Positions 22,129 through 36,200 are shown, counted from the first letter of the stretch. The stretch: DNA of 64,000 nucleotides from Ischnura elegans (GCF_921293095.1 NC_060251.1:66109585-66173584), one strand, 5' to 3'. Notes: generated by a model from the letters alone, not told the origin. Made by a program: numbers and translations.

Positions 22129-25100
22129 ATACCGTACCCGCTCGTAATCTTAGTGCGAGGAAGACAATCTATGTAGCCAAATGTATCTATTTTGTCTTCC
22201 TAAAAGCTGTCTTCCGTGCAAGTTTCCCTAGTTTTACACAGAAAAGTGCACCAAATGCTTTTGATAAACCTTATGAGAGCGTTAAAATTCTTCAAGCTAA
22301 TTTTATTCACCAATTAACAGGAAATTTTGCACCACTGCATTTTTCTCTTGAAGTATTAAGAAGACCCATTATTCTCTCTCAATCGATCGAATTTATACAT
22401 TTCTCGCGACGGATTATTCATTTTAAACTTAGATTTCGTACCCTCACCAATCAAACCAACTAGAGTTGAATCACTTAGCGAGTGAATAGTGAAGGTTAAA
22501 ATGCCTACTAGAGTGTCCATGTCTCTACTATAACTCCTTTGAGTGCATCTTTGGTTTGAAAGTACTATTTTACTGGATTCTCATCTACTCTGCGTCTGCT
22601 CTTGGCCTCTGATCGGACCGGAGGACGCAAACAAAACCCAGTGAAGCCAGAACTAACAAGAAATGGTACTTAGGCCCCTTCAGTGTTATCCTTGCTTTCT
22701 AGCTATGGGGACAAATATGGCTGTGTGAACCATTTTCTTCATTAGACGCCCAAACAATGACTTGTGCTTCCTAGCTCTGGGAGTGACTCAGTTTTGTCTC
22801 CATGTTCCAAGGGTGAGTGAGGGGAGTCTTTCGTGCTTTTTCCAGGCACCTGCTTCTTGTTTATTGACTTTTTAGGGCAACACGACATTGCGCGTGCGGG
22901 GAACTTGCGTAAAGTTGCCCTAGTTTAGCATAGATCCTTGCTCTGAATGCTTTTAATGAGCCTTATCATAGTGGGGATTGAATTTTTATTCGCCACGCAC
23001 GAAGTATGGCCTTACACCGATGAAGGATTTTACTCTAGTGTCATAAATACTTGAGGGTATGAAATCGTTTCCGACTTGACGTGGTCGAAATGCCATATAC
23101 CCGTAATGTGGCAATATCAGTAGCAGTATCAACATATCATTTGTATGACTATGCAATCATTTTAGCAGCTTCGACATAGATATTTTACTTTGTAATGACA
23201 AAGGGCTTAAATTAGATTTTATGGAAAGCTTGGAAATTGTCAATAGTCCGGATGGATTTCGTAATTTTTGTTGAAATTAATCGTCCCTATAACGAGAAAA
23301 CCTTGACCTTCACTCATACGCCACCTTGTTGTCTGTTTTATGTCATCGGCCTTCATTCATTTGTTCACCCAAACTCTTCCCTCTCCCACTCCCCTCACGC
23401 CGCTTCCATACACCCCTCCCCCTACCTTGGCGCTGTTATAAATACATGAGAGAGTATTTTATTTCACCACCTTGAAATCACCATAAATACTTGAGGGGAT
23501 GCCTTTTTCTCACTCCTGGTATTTTTTTAAGGCTTTATAAAAATCAATTTATAACAAAAGTCAGGGCATTTTTAAAATTTGCTTTTGTCAAAAATTTTCA
23601 AATTTTACTTCATCATTTTCTTGGATATAATTTTTTACATTTGAGATGCAGGAAAATTTAGGCTTAAGTCTATGCTGTATGCCCTAAAATTTTCAAAACG
23701 ATAACCTAAATTTTAAATGAAATAATCGTCACGAGAAATTATTAAATCCGGTCGGTTGAGTGGGAATGGTAATTAGGACGTCTGAAACTATGTGTGATGA
23801 CATTTTCACAATAATTTCATAGAAAATGTAGTGATGGGAAAGGGAAGTAGGAAGACAGCATATATTGGGCTGAGTAGATTATAATCCTTCTTTATATTTT
23901 AATGTCTGCTTTAATTTCAGTGAGCACAATATTAATTGAATAAAAAAATGAACTCAATATTTTTTTCTTATTTCTTTCCTTCAGCAAGTGGTGGAACTAT
24001 ACAATTCCTCTTCATGATGATTTTGCGCTTTCTTTGCATAGCATTGTGTTTACTACTCTCAATGGGTCGTGTCTCCTTATGCTTCTTTTGTGCTAGGTTA
24101 CGCTGCTATTGCTGTTCATTCCCCTCATACTAGCCATATTTGCTTTTCCGCTAACTAACCCATTTTCCTTGCGCTGTAAAACTTTATACTTTATTTATTG
24201 ACTTAAAACATTATGTACGTACGACGCATTTGAGTTTTTGATGCTCCATAGTCTAGACCATAATATGTGTCGCTCTTAACACAATGAACTCGTTCCCACG
24301 ATGATATTACATCCATTGTGTTAGGTGGTATTGTAAGCGGACTAATCCTGGCTTCAAACCCCTTTCCAGTTCTCTATTGTTTGCGCAAAGCTAGTAATAA
24401 CTCCGCGGAAATAGGCTATCCCGTCCTTGAACCAGTTTTAAAGTACTATGCCAAAGTCCATTCCACTTCCATGTTCTACATTGGTGATTCCTTGCTGGAT
24501 TAATTTTTCTCACAGAGGAAAGAGATACTGCCTTCTCGTAGATACCGTTTTGTAAGAATTGGACGCATTGTTGAACATGCCATTTGAAGGTATAGCCAGG
24601 CGAGTTTCTCTCTTTCCTTTTTCTTTGGTGCCTCCATTGATTCACTTCCGAAATGAATGCCACTAGCGCATATGTACTACAATAAAAATAATAAAGTAGT
24701 AATGATCTGTAGTGAATAGTAGTAGTGAACTGTACTGGAAAAAGTAGTATGTCTTAACTTGTCTCGTATATGCTTGTCATTCTTTGAGTATTACCAGATT
24801 ATGGTAACCTCATTATTTATGCTAATCGGTCTAGTTTTCATCTGGTTATTCATTCCATATGGGCCCTATAAGTCTTAGACAACTAAAACTCGTGCCTCAA
24901 ATTTGCCAATTTTAACCTCATTATTTTCCTTGATATAATATTTGGGTGGGGATTTATGCATCCTTGAAATGTTTGGCAGCCCTCAGGGATAGGGGGTAAA
25001 TGTGAGATTCCACTATAAATAATGACATCCTTATACGGTTACAAATTAAAATTTTTGAGATTGTTTATGGCAATCATTAATGGCAATCTCGGCCAGCGAA

Positions 25101-25634
25101 TTTCCGTATGGTGTCATAACATTATCAATTTTTTGTATTACTTTTACTTCCTTGCTGATCATACTTTTCATAATTTCATTTTATGCTTCGACAACGCAAC
25201 CTTTTAATATTATCATGGTTTGAGCATCGTATTTACTATGAAGGCTTATTTGTAATCATGAACCGGATCTCGGCGATATAAATACGTTCGATAGATTTCA
25301 AGTCCAGGAAAGAGTGTGCATGTTATGAACATCTTACGCAAAAATGGTGGGAAAACAAACTGGGATCACTAATTTTATTATTTTACTTATGATAACATTT
25401 CATTTACAGCATTTAATTGGTCATGAAAAACAAATTCGTCTTGGCCAACTCTGGAATTTAAGAAGTCGACCAATGTTTCTTCGACTGATTTCATAGTGCC
25501 TTTAATTTGGGCCCTTTTACATATTAAAAAAAAATTATTCATCCGAGCCTTGCTATTTCCATATGAGTTTCCAACGTTATATTTAAAATTTGCTCTCGTA
25601 GCACGATAAATATTTAGAGGAAAAGTTCATTCAT
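22129..25634. other. Intergenic, nothing recognised
   Basis: Three and a half kilobases of AT-rich DNA. The phrase ATAAATACTTGAGGG recurs at about 23044 and 23480, hinting at a minor repeat. Open frames are under 95 codons and carry no recognised domain. Confidence 0.45.
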
Positions 25635-25705
25635 CTTGACTTGGGGTCGAACCGAGAACCCGCTATTCCGCGCGGGCTGCGGTAACCAGCTGTCGATTTC
25701 TTGGC
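25635..25705 (-). repeat. tRNA-derived SINE head
   Basis: On the minus strand, an A-box-like AGCTGGTTACCGCAG precedes a good B box (GGTTCGACCCC) in the same orientation, with spacing normal for tRNA-like heads. The intervening GCCCGCGCGGAATAGCGG can form an anticodon-arm-like stem. A real tRNA cannot be excluded, but the 5' acceptor side is not paired and no standard anticodon loop stands out. Confidence 0.5.
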
Positions 25706-27106
25706 TTTAAAATAGACGATCCTAGCTCAATTCTATGTCAAGTACCTACTTTAATTTCCACCATATTCGCACTTAAGTTGACTTTGGCTTGACCTTATAA
25801 AAACATACCGCTTGCCAATTTTGCGGTGGTTTAAATTAGTACATGCACTGAAGTCCATTTTTTCTTTTTAGAATGAGTCCCCCTGGGCGCCTCTCATGTT
25901 TCACTCCTCGTTTGTCGTCCTGTTCCAATCGTCCCCCTTGTAATCGCTTTCATTTGGGAGATAAAGATATCAGAATTTATGGCATTTTGGCAATCAAGGA
26001 GGGACAGAGGAGAGACCTGAGATTTACAAGTGTTTGTGGAAGGGGTGACATTTATTCGAGAAAGTCGGTGAAATTTATCCGCTCTCCCTCTTGATGAATT
26101 AAAAAAAAAAACTTTTTGCGAGTGATTTCATTGAATGCGTCTTGCCGACCGTTATTTCTCTTCAGGGCTGGTTTAAGATTTATTTTACTGCGATTTTCAA
26201 TGTCCATTTTTGGCATTGGAATGTTTTTGGGGTAATGATCTCAGCTATGTCGATGTTTTTCTTAATATTCTCCGTCGTAAATTGGAAATTCACCGCAACA
26301 TGTGTGTCGTGGTCGAGAGCGCGAAAGGGTAATGATTTTCAGAATGTGTCATTGAAAGATATTTTTAAAAGTGCACAGTGATGATTTATATACTTCGGAT
26401 TCAGCAGCCCTGAATTAAAGTCTGTATTTATTTATTTCCAATTCTGTTTTTGGTGTCATTAATCAGAGGCCAATATTCAAAGGAATTTGGGACAGCAGTA
26501 ACCTAAAGTCAACGCTTTCACTGGGTGCGAGAGAAAATTCATTATCGCATTGGAAATTCGTATGATTGGTTTAAAATATTTTGGAAGAAAAAGTGTACAT
26601 ACCTTTCATTTGGGCTAGCTGTTGGTATTTGCAACTTATACTACCTAATATGAAGCGTGAACAATATTTCAACGTAATGTATCCTCCATCTCGTAGGATT
26701 TTCTTAGTGATGGAAAGTAATTTAGCTATTATTTTCTTATGAACATTTCTGAAATTTATTTCGCATCGTTCGACGCTTTTGGCGTCCGTTAGAAAAAATG
26801 TTCCTGAATATCAAGTTACTATTTCCATCCTAAGGACATGATTTCAAAAATGTATGCCTCTTTAATTATGCCCTCTGGTGTATGGATGGAAACAAAAACA
26901 ACAGGAATTGCTCTATGAGGATTTCAACTTTCCTAAATAGCGTATAATTTATTTCAAATGATATTTTCACGACTGATGGTTTATAACGGACACATTTCTA
27001 ATTTCAAGCATAGTATTCTCATAAATTTTCTGGAACATTCAAAGCTACATATTGCTAAATAAATGCATGTTTTAAATTGAAACATACCTAAATTGATCCA
27101 TAAATT
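25706..27106. other. Intergenic, nothing recognised
   Basis: AT-rich with short frames of 60-80 codons lacking family motifs. No repeat structure is seen before the hairpin at 27107. Confidence 0.45.
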
Positions 27107-27177
27107 TTGTGCCGAGAAAGAACCGTAAAGAATTTGCTCTTAAATAAAAAATTCTTCACGGTTCGTTCTCGGCACAA
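27107..27177. ncRNA. Near-perfect hairpin, pre-miRNA-like or foldback
   Basis: Arms 27107-27135 and 27149-27177 are inverted repeats of 29 bases with only two mismatches, around a 13-base AT-rich loop. In plus-strand RNA the mismatches are A-G and A-C; in minus-strand RNA they become a U-C mismatch and a G-U wobble, so a minus transcript would pair better. Size is in the range of small insect microRNA precursors. Equally, it could be a tiny foldback element. I do not recognise any known microRNA seed, so the RNA call is tentative. Confidence 0.4.
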
Positions 27178-27380
27178 CAGCTCTTTGAAATATTGAAATG
27201 AACACTGGTTGTTGTAGTAGGAGATAACAAGCTTAAATTATGACGGGGACATTGAAAGATCCTTCGAAATCCTGTGAAGAGAAGAAGGAAGTCCCATTTC
27301 CTACATTCTACGTATTTGATGATGATATTGTCTCTCAAATGCTATAAATCTCTCGATATACCGTTCGCGGTGAAATAGAG
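27178..27380. other. Spacer, nothing recognised
   Basis: Short AT-rich spacer between the hairpin and the repeated CpG segment. A 60-codon minus-strand frame has no motif. Confidence 0.4.
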
Positions 27381-28256
27381 CGACCACGAATATTACAAAA
27401 TAGGATCCTCAAGTCAGCCTCTTAAATGTATTATCACTCGACGCGTATTTAAATGTGTTCACAAAAGTCGCCACTCGCGTCGCTGACGGACACAGTGATC
27501 CGTGTTTCACGGGGAAATAAGATAAAATTAGGGGTGTTGTAAACTTTCCGTATTCATGTGTAAGTTCCGTTCCGTAGTCGTAACTATGTGGGTAGTTATC
27601 CGCGAAAATGGATCAAGTTTAAGGACACTAATGCAATAGATGTCAATTGCATGTCTACATGGGGAGTGGTAATTTATTCAAAAAATTTATTAAAGCTTTT
27701 TATGTCATGATATTATTTTACAGAATTTCAATACGAATCTTGATCGCTTAAAATTTCAAAGAATATTCACACTCCTGGCTGCATGAAACTCACTGGAAAG
27801 GAATAATAATAAAGATATAAAGAGCATTATGAGAATTGACAACTTTAAGGCAAAATAAAACATGTATTCAAGCAGTAATGTACAACTTTTTCGTATGCTT
27901 AGATAAGTACCGCCTAAAGAGCTTGTTTAAAACTTCTGAATTTAAAATTCAGTCACCAGAAAACATGCGTCGGAAAGCCTATTTTTGGGACATCGATCGA
28001 TGAAGTACAGTTAAAAGACTATATTTTAAAATTTTCATGAAAATTACATCCATCGCAATAGCCACCTTATACAGACAAGATGCATAGACAGAAACCCGAC
28101 CTACCAACATCACAAAAGAGGATCCTCAATTCAACCTCTAAGTCTATTGTCACTCGACGCGCATTTAAATGAGTTTACAAAAGTCGCCACTCGTGTCGCG
28201 GACGGACACAGTGATTCGAGTTTCTCGTGGAAATAAGGCATAATTAGGGGTGCTAT
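27381..28256. repeat. Direct repeat pair, ~160-bp arms 717 bp apart
   Basis: Arms 27381-27540 and 28098-28256 share GGATCCTCAA, ATTATCACTCGACGCG/ATTGTCACTCGACGCG, TATTTAAAT/CATTTAAAT, ACAAAAGTCGCCACTCG, GACGGACACAGTGAT, CGGGGAAATAAG/CGTGGAAATAAG and AATTAGGGGTG. Identity is about 80 percent and highest across the CpG-rich middle. The 557 bases between them are AT-rich and non-coding. The pair could be copies of a repeat, terminal repeats of a lost element, or a duplicated regulatory segment. Confidence 0.7.
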
Positions 28257-28439
28257 ATGCACGAAAATTGTGATCCATCAAATTCATAAATGTTCAATGC
28301 TATTCCTCAAAATTGCAAACGCTTTACTGCAAAATATTGGAAAAAAGTGGATCGTATTTGCATTCAACACGGCGCCGCAGAAGTTTTTGAAAACAGACCA
28401 AAAATTATTAAACCTATTCAAAATCGATGGAAATAGCAA

Positions 28440-29200
28440 CAGAAATCCGCCTTAATGCCCCCTCTATGCAGCCCCTTGTGAGCGACAGAAGCAGCGAATT
28501 CGATTCGGCGCTACTCGCGGGTGCCCCTTCATTTGTTTCGCTCAAGCCCGGATGCTTGCTTCCCCCCCCTCCTCATCCCGCACACTCTCGCCATGCTTCT
28601 CGTTGCCATTAGTAACGGGTCCACGGAAGGGATGCTGCCGCCGGAACGGCAACTACTCATCTCTTTTACCCCTTCCCTCGATATCGTCGGGACATTTTTC
28701 ATCCTCTTAATTGCAAAAAATAAATAAATAAATGTGAAGTTACCTTTATTGAGGTCCCGCCCACCAAATCTTTGTCTTTCCCCTCGTCCCTCCCTCCTCC
28801 CCAAAAGGGTTCCGTCCCCTTAAAAGTGAGCATTAATTGCATCCCCACCTGAACGTCTTGGCCGGGATGAAAAAATGACGCGGAGGCGAGGTTCTTGCTT
28901 GAAGGAGGAGGCTCTGGTGTTCCCTCCCACCGCCGGAAGGGGGAACAGTGATGTATTAATCAAAGCACTCCTACTCTTCCACGCACTCCACCCCAAACTC
29001 CCACTGACACCGGAGTTATTAAAAAGCAATTAGATGCGAGGAAGTTTCGGGGTTTGAGGGCTGCCGTAGGGAGAAGAAGAAGGGAGACTTCAACTCTCCT
29101 ACTTTCTCTCTTCCCCGAAAGAAAATATGTGTTGACGTGTGGAGGTAAAGGGTTCAGCCCCCTGAAAGAGCTTTGCGAGACCTTTTCCATCCCCGTAAAT
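28440..29200. other. GC-richer block, no gene assigned
   Basis: Composition shifts to CpG-containing, GC-richer sequence with pyrimidine-rich runs. Many overlapping frames of 60-91 codons on both strands argue against a single coding frame. A regulatory island is possible. Confidence 0.35.
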
Positions 29201-30035
29201 ACATTTTTTAGGCTAAAACTCTCAAGATGTCTCAGAATAACGTATGGATTGGTCTTCCTATGCTTTTAATTAGTCGAAATGTGAGGTCTACTTGGAAAAG
29301 AAGAAGGTTTGTTGGAAGTCAATTAGCTCAGAATATCTCAGGCGTTGATTTTTCAGTCCTTTCTGCTTGTTAGCTTTTTCATCCAATAAAATGCACCTTG
29401 TCTTAATTTTTTTACTCTATCATCGTATTTTTATCAATTTGATAGTATTTATTTAGTGAAGTTAGAGATTTAGGTTTTTGCCAATGGAACTGAAACATGA
29501 AATTAAATAGGCTTGTAACGTATGTTTGACAAACATTAATTCGGCTCCTCCAATAAATAGGCTCGAAGTTGATAAATTCGCAAAGTTCGCAAAGATTCAA
29601 GAGAATTCCATTGATATCCACAGTGTTTTGTTAAAATAAAAAAAATCTGATTCCAGAATTTCTTTCAGGACCTTCGTGCAGTACTAGGTTACGGAAAAAA
29701 GACCTGAGATCGAAACCAAGTTGTATTTTGAGACCCTAACACCCCTAGCATAAAATGCACGCTTTACAGAATTTTGAAGTCGATCACCGTTGGCTCAGGA
29801 AAAGGCTTTTAATTGAATATGTAATGGGTATTTATAAGCCAATGGCTTTTTTGAGCTGCCCTTTGCACTTATCCACGAAATTAATCCTTCGACGTGACCT
29901 GAGTGAGTCAGCTTTATAGGTCATCTTAGAGTATAATTTTCTTCGTTCTTTTATTCTAAATCTTTTCATTTGCAAGATAATTATTATTTTAGTATTCTAC
30001 CGATTAAGGTAGGTTTCCATGGAGTACTTAAGAAG
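29201..30035. other. Intergenic, nothing recognised
   Basis: AT-rich, with no motif-bearing frame or paired repeat. Confidence 0.45.
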
Positions 30036-30039
30036 CATT

Positions 30040-30290
30040 CTCAGCCTCCCTTTACTTCATGTACTTCCCTTTTCAATTCACTATAAGTGCTACTCCCTTT
30101 CATTCTATATAAAAATCCTATTCTCTTCCTTCCTCTCTCTAGTTTACCTAATATTCTACTCCTTACACTGTTTTCAACACCCCCTCCCCGCTAAGTACTT
30201 GTTCCATCCATACCTTCTGTCTCTTCCGTATCTCATCTAAAAGCTGCCTTTCTTCAACCACCATGTCCAGCATTTCTTCTTTCCCCCTAC
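30040..30290 (-). mobile_element. LINE internal segment, fragment
   Basis: TATATAAAAATCCTATTCTC, TAAGTACTTGTTCCATCC, ACCTTCTGTCTCTTCCGTAT and CTCATCTAAAAGCTGCC follow in the same order as related words at 18298-18500. Both appear to be pieces of the internal minus strand of the LINE family whose tail is at 36281. Coding is eroded. Confidence 0.5.
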
Positions 30291-33200
30291 AACTCATCAC
30301 ATTCTCATTCTATCCTCGGTTTACATTAACTACTTACTTTTAATTGACTTTAGAAATGACTGTTTTACTTGCTTTGGAAATGTTTGAATTATGCTAATTC
30401 AGTAATGTATGTATGTACGGATCTGTAACTCTCCAATCACTCGTCTAATCTGTAGCACTTTTGCAAAGCTCATTCAAAGGTAATAAAACTTAACAAGTAG
30501 CTTAATATAGTATGATATTATCTCTCTATTAAACTTCAGTATGTATGCCTACTCCTTTATTTGAGCACGTTTTATTCGTGTGCGCTTAAGAATTACAATA
30601 ATTCTAGAAATGTGCGGGGCAGATATGAGGCCGGTTAAAGCAGATTTATAAGGCGCATTTTACCTCTTCCAATCAAATGCACGACGCAAAAACAAAGCAT
30701 GTCTACCAATTTTGATTCTATGCTGCCAAAAACATTTTAAAACTTAATATTCAATTACGTATACTTAATAAGCTGACATGTATTTTTTAATATACATTAG
30801 AAGCTATTGCACCATAATCGTATATGTCTTTTGTGCGTGTCCTTTGCCTGCATAATTTCCATGAAAATATCCTAGGCACTTTACGTTGTACGTGGATTAT
30901 GAAATAATAATTAGTATTCATACTTTATTTGCATTGTACCTTTTTTTCGCTCGCACCTGATCATCACATTTTTCACAAGATTTTTGGGTATGAATACTGT
31001 AAAGTTTCTGATTCGTAAGTAATAATTGAGATATTTTTTGAAACTTACAAAAATAATTAATGAGATGAAAAATGCATGATGCTAGTGGTATTTTAGGGCA
31101 GGTGCGGTGGCATACTTTTTAATTTTTGTCATGTTTCGCTAAACCAAATACTGCCAGCTTATTGAACGAGACACTAAAAATAACAACGCAGTGACGATTT
31201 TTGTGTAAGGAAAAACCCTGACTACGCCATTAAAAATCGCTCATATTTATTTTTTTATCAGACATGCATTAATCATTTGATGGATGAAGTTGATTTCTTT
31301 GGAATGAAGTCTTTGAAAATCCATTCTTCAAGTGTAATTTCCTTTAATTTGTTTCTGTTGTTTTTTTTAAGGACAGGAAAAAAATGAATGGCTTAATTTC
31401 TAACCTAGTGTGTTTAGCACGCGTCTTTTCTAGGAGGAAGGCAGTGTAATGGGTTAAAATAGTATCCGATTCCCTGGAAAAGGGCTCATCAGGCTTTTTC
31501 CACCCGCGCCGGAGTTGTCCTCATAAATCTTCCGCAATATCCGGCCCAAACGACAATGGCTCCCATTAGTCGTGTTGAGAAATGGATTTGGAGGAAATGA
31601 GGTTTCTCACACCCTAGAGTCGTACAAATTTCCCTCCCAGAATGGTTAGGTGTTATTTTATAGCAATGGTCTCATGTTAGTTAAAAAATACCTTTCGAAG
31701 ATTTACCTACAATGTGTACTGCCAGCTATTTGAGAGATCTTAGCGTATAATTATCTTAGTTCCTTAATGGAAAAATATCGGTTGAAATTGTTTTTTCGCT
31801 CAGTCAATTTTAAATTGAAATGAAAACTCGACTTTTTGACAAAAGTCGAAATTTGAACCAGAAGATCGAATGATCAAAAATATCGACGGTCAGAACTCGT
31901 CGGCTTCTATTTTTTTCTCATATCTTTTTCCAATGGTCCAATCTTCTGAAGCATAGAGTACTTACTGCCAACAGTAATATCACGCGGTGTTTCTTATTCT
32001 CTAGTCTTATGCTCTTCAAGAATAGGAATGGCATCTTCGCCATGAATGCTGGTTGGAACCTGACGCTCTTTAGCGTAAAACTTGGTAGAAAAGTGAGAGT
32101 TACCGCTGCCCTTCCGTCTTCAAAATATTCTATTCCAAATTTTTTTTGGAATGTTGGGGTGTGATTCGATACAAAAAGGCACTCTAAAGTACGTAATTTC
32201 AATAGTTTCGGACCGCTGTCACTTTAAGGCACTAAACCAAAAAGGCACGGAATGGGAAGGCACGAAACCACCTCAAATCCGAAATAGCATTTTAAGGAAA
32301 AAACTGCCGCTCCGATAAGGTACCAAATTTTCGTACCATAAAGTGAATATAGTTTCGGATCATATATCTCACTCACTCAAGGCGAAGAGACAACAGCCTG
32401 GAAAGAATAATTTTCCAGTAAAAAAATGCACAATGGATTTTTTGGTGCTGAATGTACAAAGCATTTTTTCATTTCCGAAAACATTTAGTTCCTTCAAGTG
32501 ACGCCTGAAAATATTGTGCTAGTTCATATACAATTGGATGGAAAGAAGGCATTCAGTATACACATTTTTGACAACTTGATTATATTTGAACCCAGAAAAA
32601 CTTATATGTAAATCTTTATGATTTGATTCTACTCAGGGAGAATTATTTAAAAATTTCCTCAAAGATAACTCAATATCCATTCATATTCACGACCATGTTT
32701 AAGTTTTTTTAGGTAAATATACATGTTTTAATGAATCGTTGTACGAGTATAAAATAATGATTGTAACTTGCAGAACGTCTTGAATTTTAAATGGAGTTTT
32801 GAATGGAATCTTGAAATTACTTTAACATACACTTGATTTGTGCTTGTGCCCCTTTTAAATGCATTCGTATTTATCTTTCCTCCTCGCTTGAGCCGAATTT
32901 TTCCCTCATTACGTTTCCATTACGATTTCAAAGAAACACTTAGGTCATGAATAAAATGCTCCCGTTTTTTCTTCTTGCTGTCCTTTTTGCCGCAATAAAG
33001 AAAGCGATGTAGATTTTAAGATGGTAATTGAGGGTAGTGCAAGGCTTATCATACTTGATGAACACGTTTTCATCTCACTTTATCTGATTTACGCGTTAAA
33101 AGATATTTTTATTCTCACAGCTTTTTATTTTTTTATTCCAAAGATGCTTTTCGTCAGCCCAGGTTCCGCTCCCTCCCATCTCAGCTTAACCGTCGACCTT

Positions 33201-36200
33201 TTTTTTCCCCGAAGTGAAGTTCCGAAGTGTCCATAAATTCAGTTATTCCTTTTACGGGAGGAAGATGAGAAAATGGCTTCTCATGGGGAGAAGGGAGGAA
33301 GACTAGGAGGGGGGTATATAGAGTGGGAACGTTATTTCCGGGTCTGGGAATTCAATACATCTCCCCCCACCCGTATACTTTCCTCGAAATTTAACTGCGC
33401 ATCTCTTTAAAACGGGTTCAACGGAGAAATATCGAGCGAGTTCCGAAACATTTCAGGTTTTAACTACGCAGAGGTCTGTCCTCCTTTGGGGACATCCAAA
33501 ATGGTTTACGTATACCAAATCACGCCTCTATCGTATATATGCTCTAGGATTTTTTCGCATCTTTACGACGGCTGTGGATAATTTTTTTTTTCATTTCCTC
33601 ATGGAACTGCCGTTTAATCTCTTGGCCTTCGCCAATTTGGCAATTTGCATAGCTGATGAAGTTTATGAGATTTATATCTCCATCCATAACCAATATCTGA
33701 CGCGAATTTCTGCCAACTAAGATGAAGATAATGATGTTTTCTCTTGTCAAGTTTTTCGCCTTTCTAATGTGCTTGTTCACCATTTTTCTTTTCCTTTCGG
33801 TTTTGTTAGCGTTTGAAATATCAAGGAATATATACATACATGTATATTAGCCACCCAATGCTGCCTCTCCCGCAATCAGGTCTGACTCAATGGGATCGCC
33901 ATTGTTACAGGACTAGAGTCAAATGGCAATGATAACAGGTAAGTGGACAGAACAGGGCAGTGTCGCCCATATCTTTGGAGGGCCGTGTCTACAAGTGCCA
34001 GTGGCAGAGAGCAGTACATGCCTGTGTGTTAAAGCACCTAAATTGCAATGTATTGGGTCCCATGATTTTTTAATCTTATTTTAGCCACGATTGCACTATG
34101 CGTGAACTAATTTTTGCAAGCAGCTAGATCTCACAAAGAGATGCAGAATTAGCTATTTTTTCTTTAGAAGAAACGTCGATATTTATACCAGAAAACATTG
34201 AAGGCTATGATAAATTTCTAACGAAATTTTGTTATTTTACTTCGAATTTTATACCAAAAACATCCATTGTCATACTGCAGTCTCGGGAAATGGCTCATTT
34301 CGATCATTTTTACCGTGCTTGAGGTATTAAGGACGATTTGGGCCACTTTTTTCCGAAAACCAGGGCACACTTCAACGAAAGCGTATTTGAGTTTCGTGGT
34401 TTTCCGATTCGTTATTGAGACCAGCTAAGGTCCCCCCGGGTGTCCTTTTTTTGCATTTTCAATCGGATTTCCGCGAATAAAACATGGCGGTTTTCAAAAA
34501 ATAAATTTCCCGAAACGAAGGCATTCTCAGAAATGGACAACGAATGATACACATCTGAAAACTTAATAGATATGGATTTTTACTTTCCTCAATCCCCCAG
34601 TCTATTTTTTGAGCTATTCACGGTGAAAAATGGTTGTTCTCCCTTTCCAAAGATGAACTATTGTCGAGCGCGTTACCGCTTCTCAGCAACTAGTCGGCCT
34701 ATCGTGGTTCGTTGTTGTCTACACGGTTTAAGTGGATATTCAAGTGGCTCATGGTTTTCATTCACAATATGTATACTTATCGTAACATATTGTTAAATAT
34801 TGTAATGAACTTGATCTTTTTCAAGAGAGAACAAATTATGCAAAGCTCTGACGTGACGGGTTAAAATAACTTAACCTGATATAATCGATATATTATAAAA
34901 ACTGGTATGAAATATACACGCGTATGTTTATATATTTTTTACGAATTGAGTTTTCCCTGTAATTATGCTGTAGGGAAAACAGCAAAATAAATAAATAATT
35001 TTTTTCTTTTTCTCACCGGCTGTATCTGTTCGATATTCAACTGATGATAGTGCCAGTCTGCGTTTATGTCTCTAGTTGTCGGTATTTCTGTTTAATTAGT
35101 GTCTGCCTTTGAAGATAAAGGAAAGAGAAATTGTGTAGAGTAGGAAATGGGGAGGCCTATTATTCGCAGTGGAGACACCGAGGATTTATTCAATTCTTTC
35201 CTCATTGAATGCGCTCCAAAACGGTAGGGGGCTATGGGAGGGATAATTAGTCAAGAAACAGTCTCCCGCTGTGTGTAGGTCGTGTTTTTGGGCCCCAGTG
35301 TCGGATCCTCTGGCCACCTACTGAGCCACTCGTACCAGTTGGAGAGATGATCAAAGCATTATCAGTCTTCGCCTTTATGATTATTGTGCTCTGTAGTGCT
35401 TTGGCCTGACACCTTCACTTACGCAAAATAGGACCTTAACAATGCGAAAATACTCGTCAACGCGAATTAAATTGAATTAATGCCTTTCTATTGTACTTTA
35501 TCGAATACAGTCATTGTATGCCTCGATAAATAATTAAATTAACTTACAAGACAGGCTGTAACTAATTAAAATGGTAAATGCTGACTTCGGCTGGTCTAAA
35601 TGGCTATATTAACGTTATTTTGCTCGCTGAAGGACGTAACTTGTAATTCTCGCTGTCTCCTTTAGTTATTTGGGGAGTTCAGAGCTTCATTATTAATATA
35701 ATTGGATGCGCAGCTGGGAAAAAGCAGGAAATGAGGCACGAAGCGTCTGTTAACCTGTAAATATCCTCCACTTCATCTCAGTGGAAGCTCTTTAAACGTC
35801 GATCGAGATAATTATTTATTTTTTCCCTGCATTTCTCTTAGGTATATTGTTTTGATTAAATTAGAGCAACGAGGAAATTCAAAATTCTTTCTCATACGTC
35901 TATTATCATCAAAAGTCAGCAATCCTACAGCTCTACAATCAATCAATCACATCAACATCGCGCTCTTTTATCCACTAGCCTTTTCATAGCGAAGTATTTG
36001 TTATCCTTCAAATCCCTCTTAAACTGGCCTACATGACTCATTGGGTTTGTCCCTTGCCCTTCTTCCCTTCCACCTGTCATTCGGTTTTCTAGTTAGCAAA
36101 GCTCTTTCCCCTGTAATATTTTGCTTTCCTAGTTTTTCTGCATACTCCTCACCTCTGTGCATAATGCATTCCGAATATTAAACGTAAAGAAGAATAAATA

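Noticed and set aside
33544..33837. 97-codon minus-strand frame
   Set aside because: Lys/Arg/Ile-rich translation expected from AT-rich DNA. No motif, splice context or neighbours support it.
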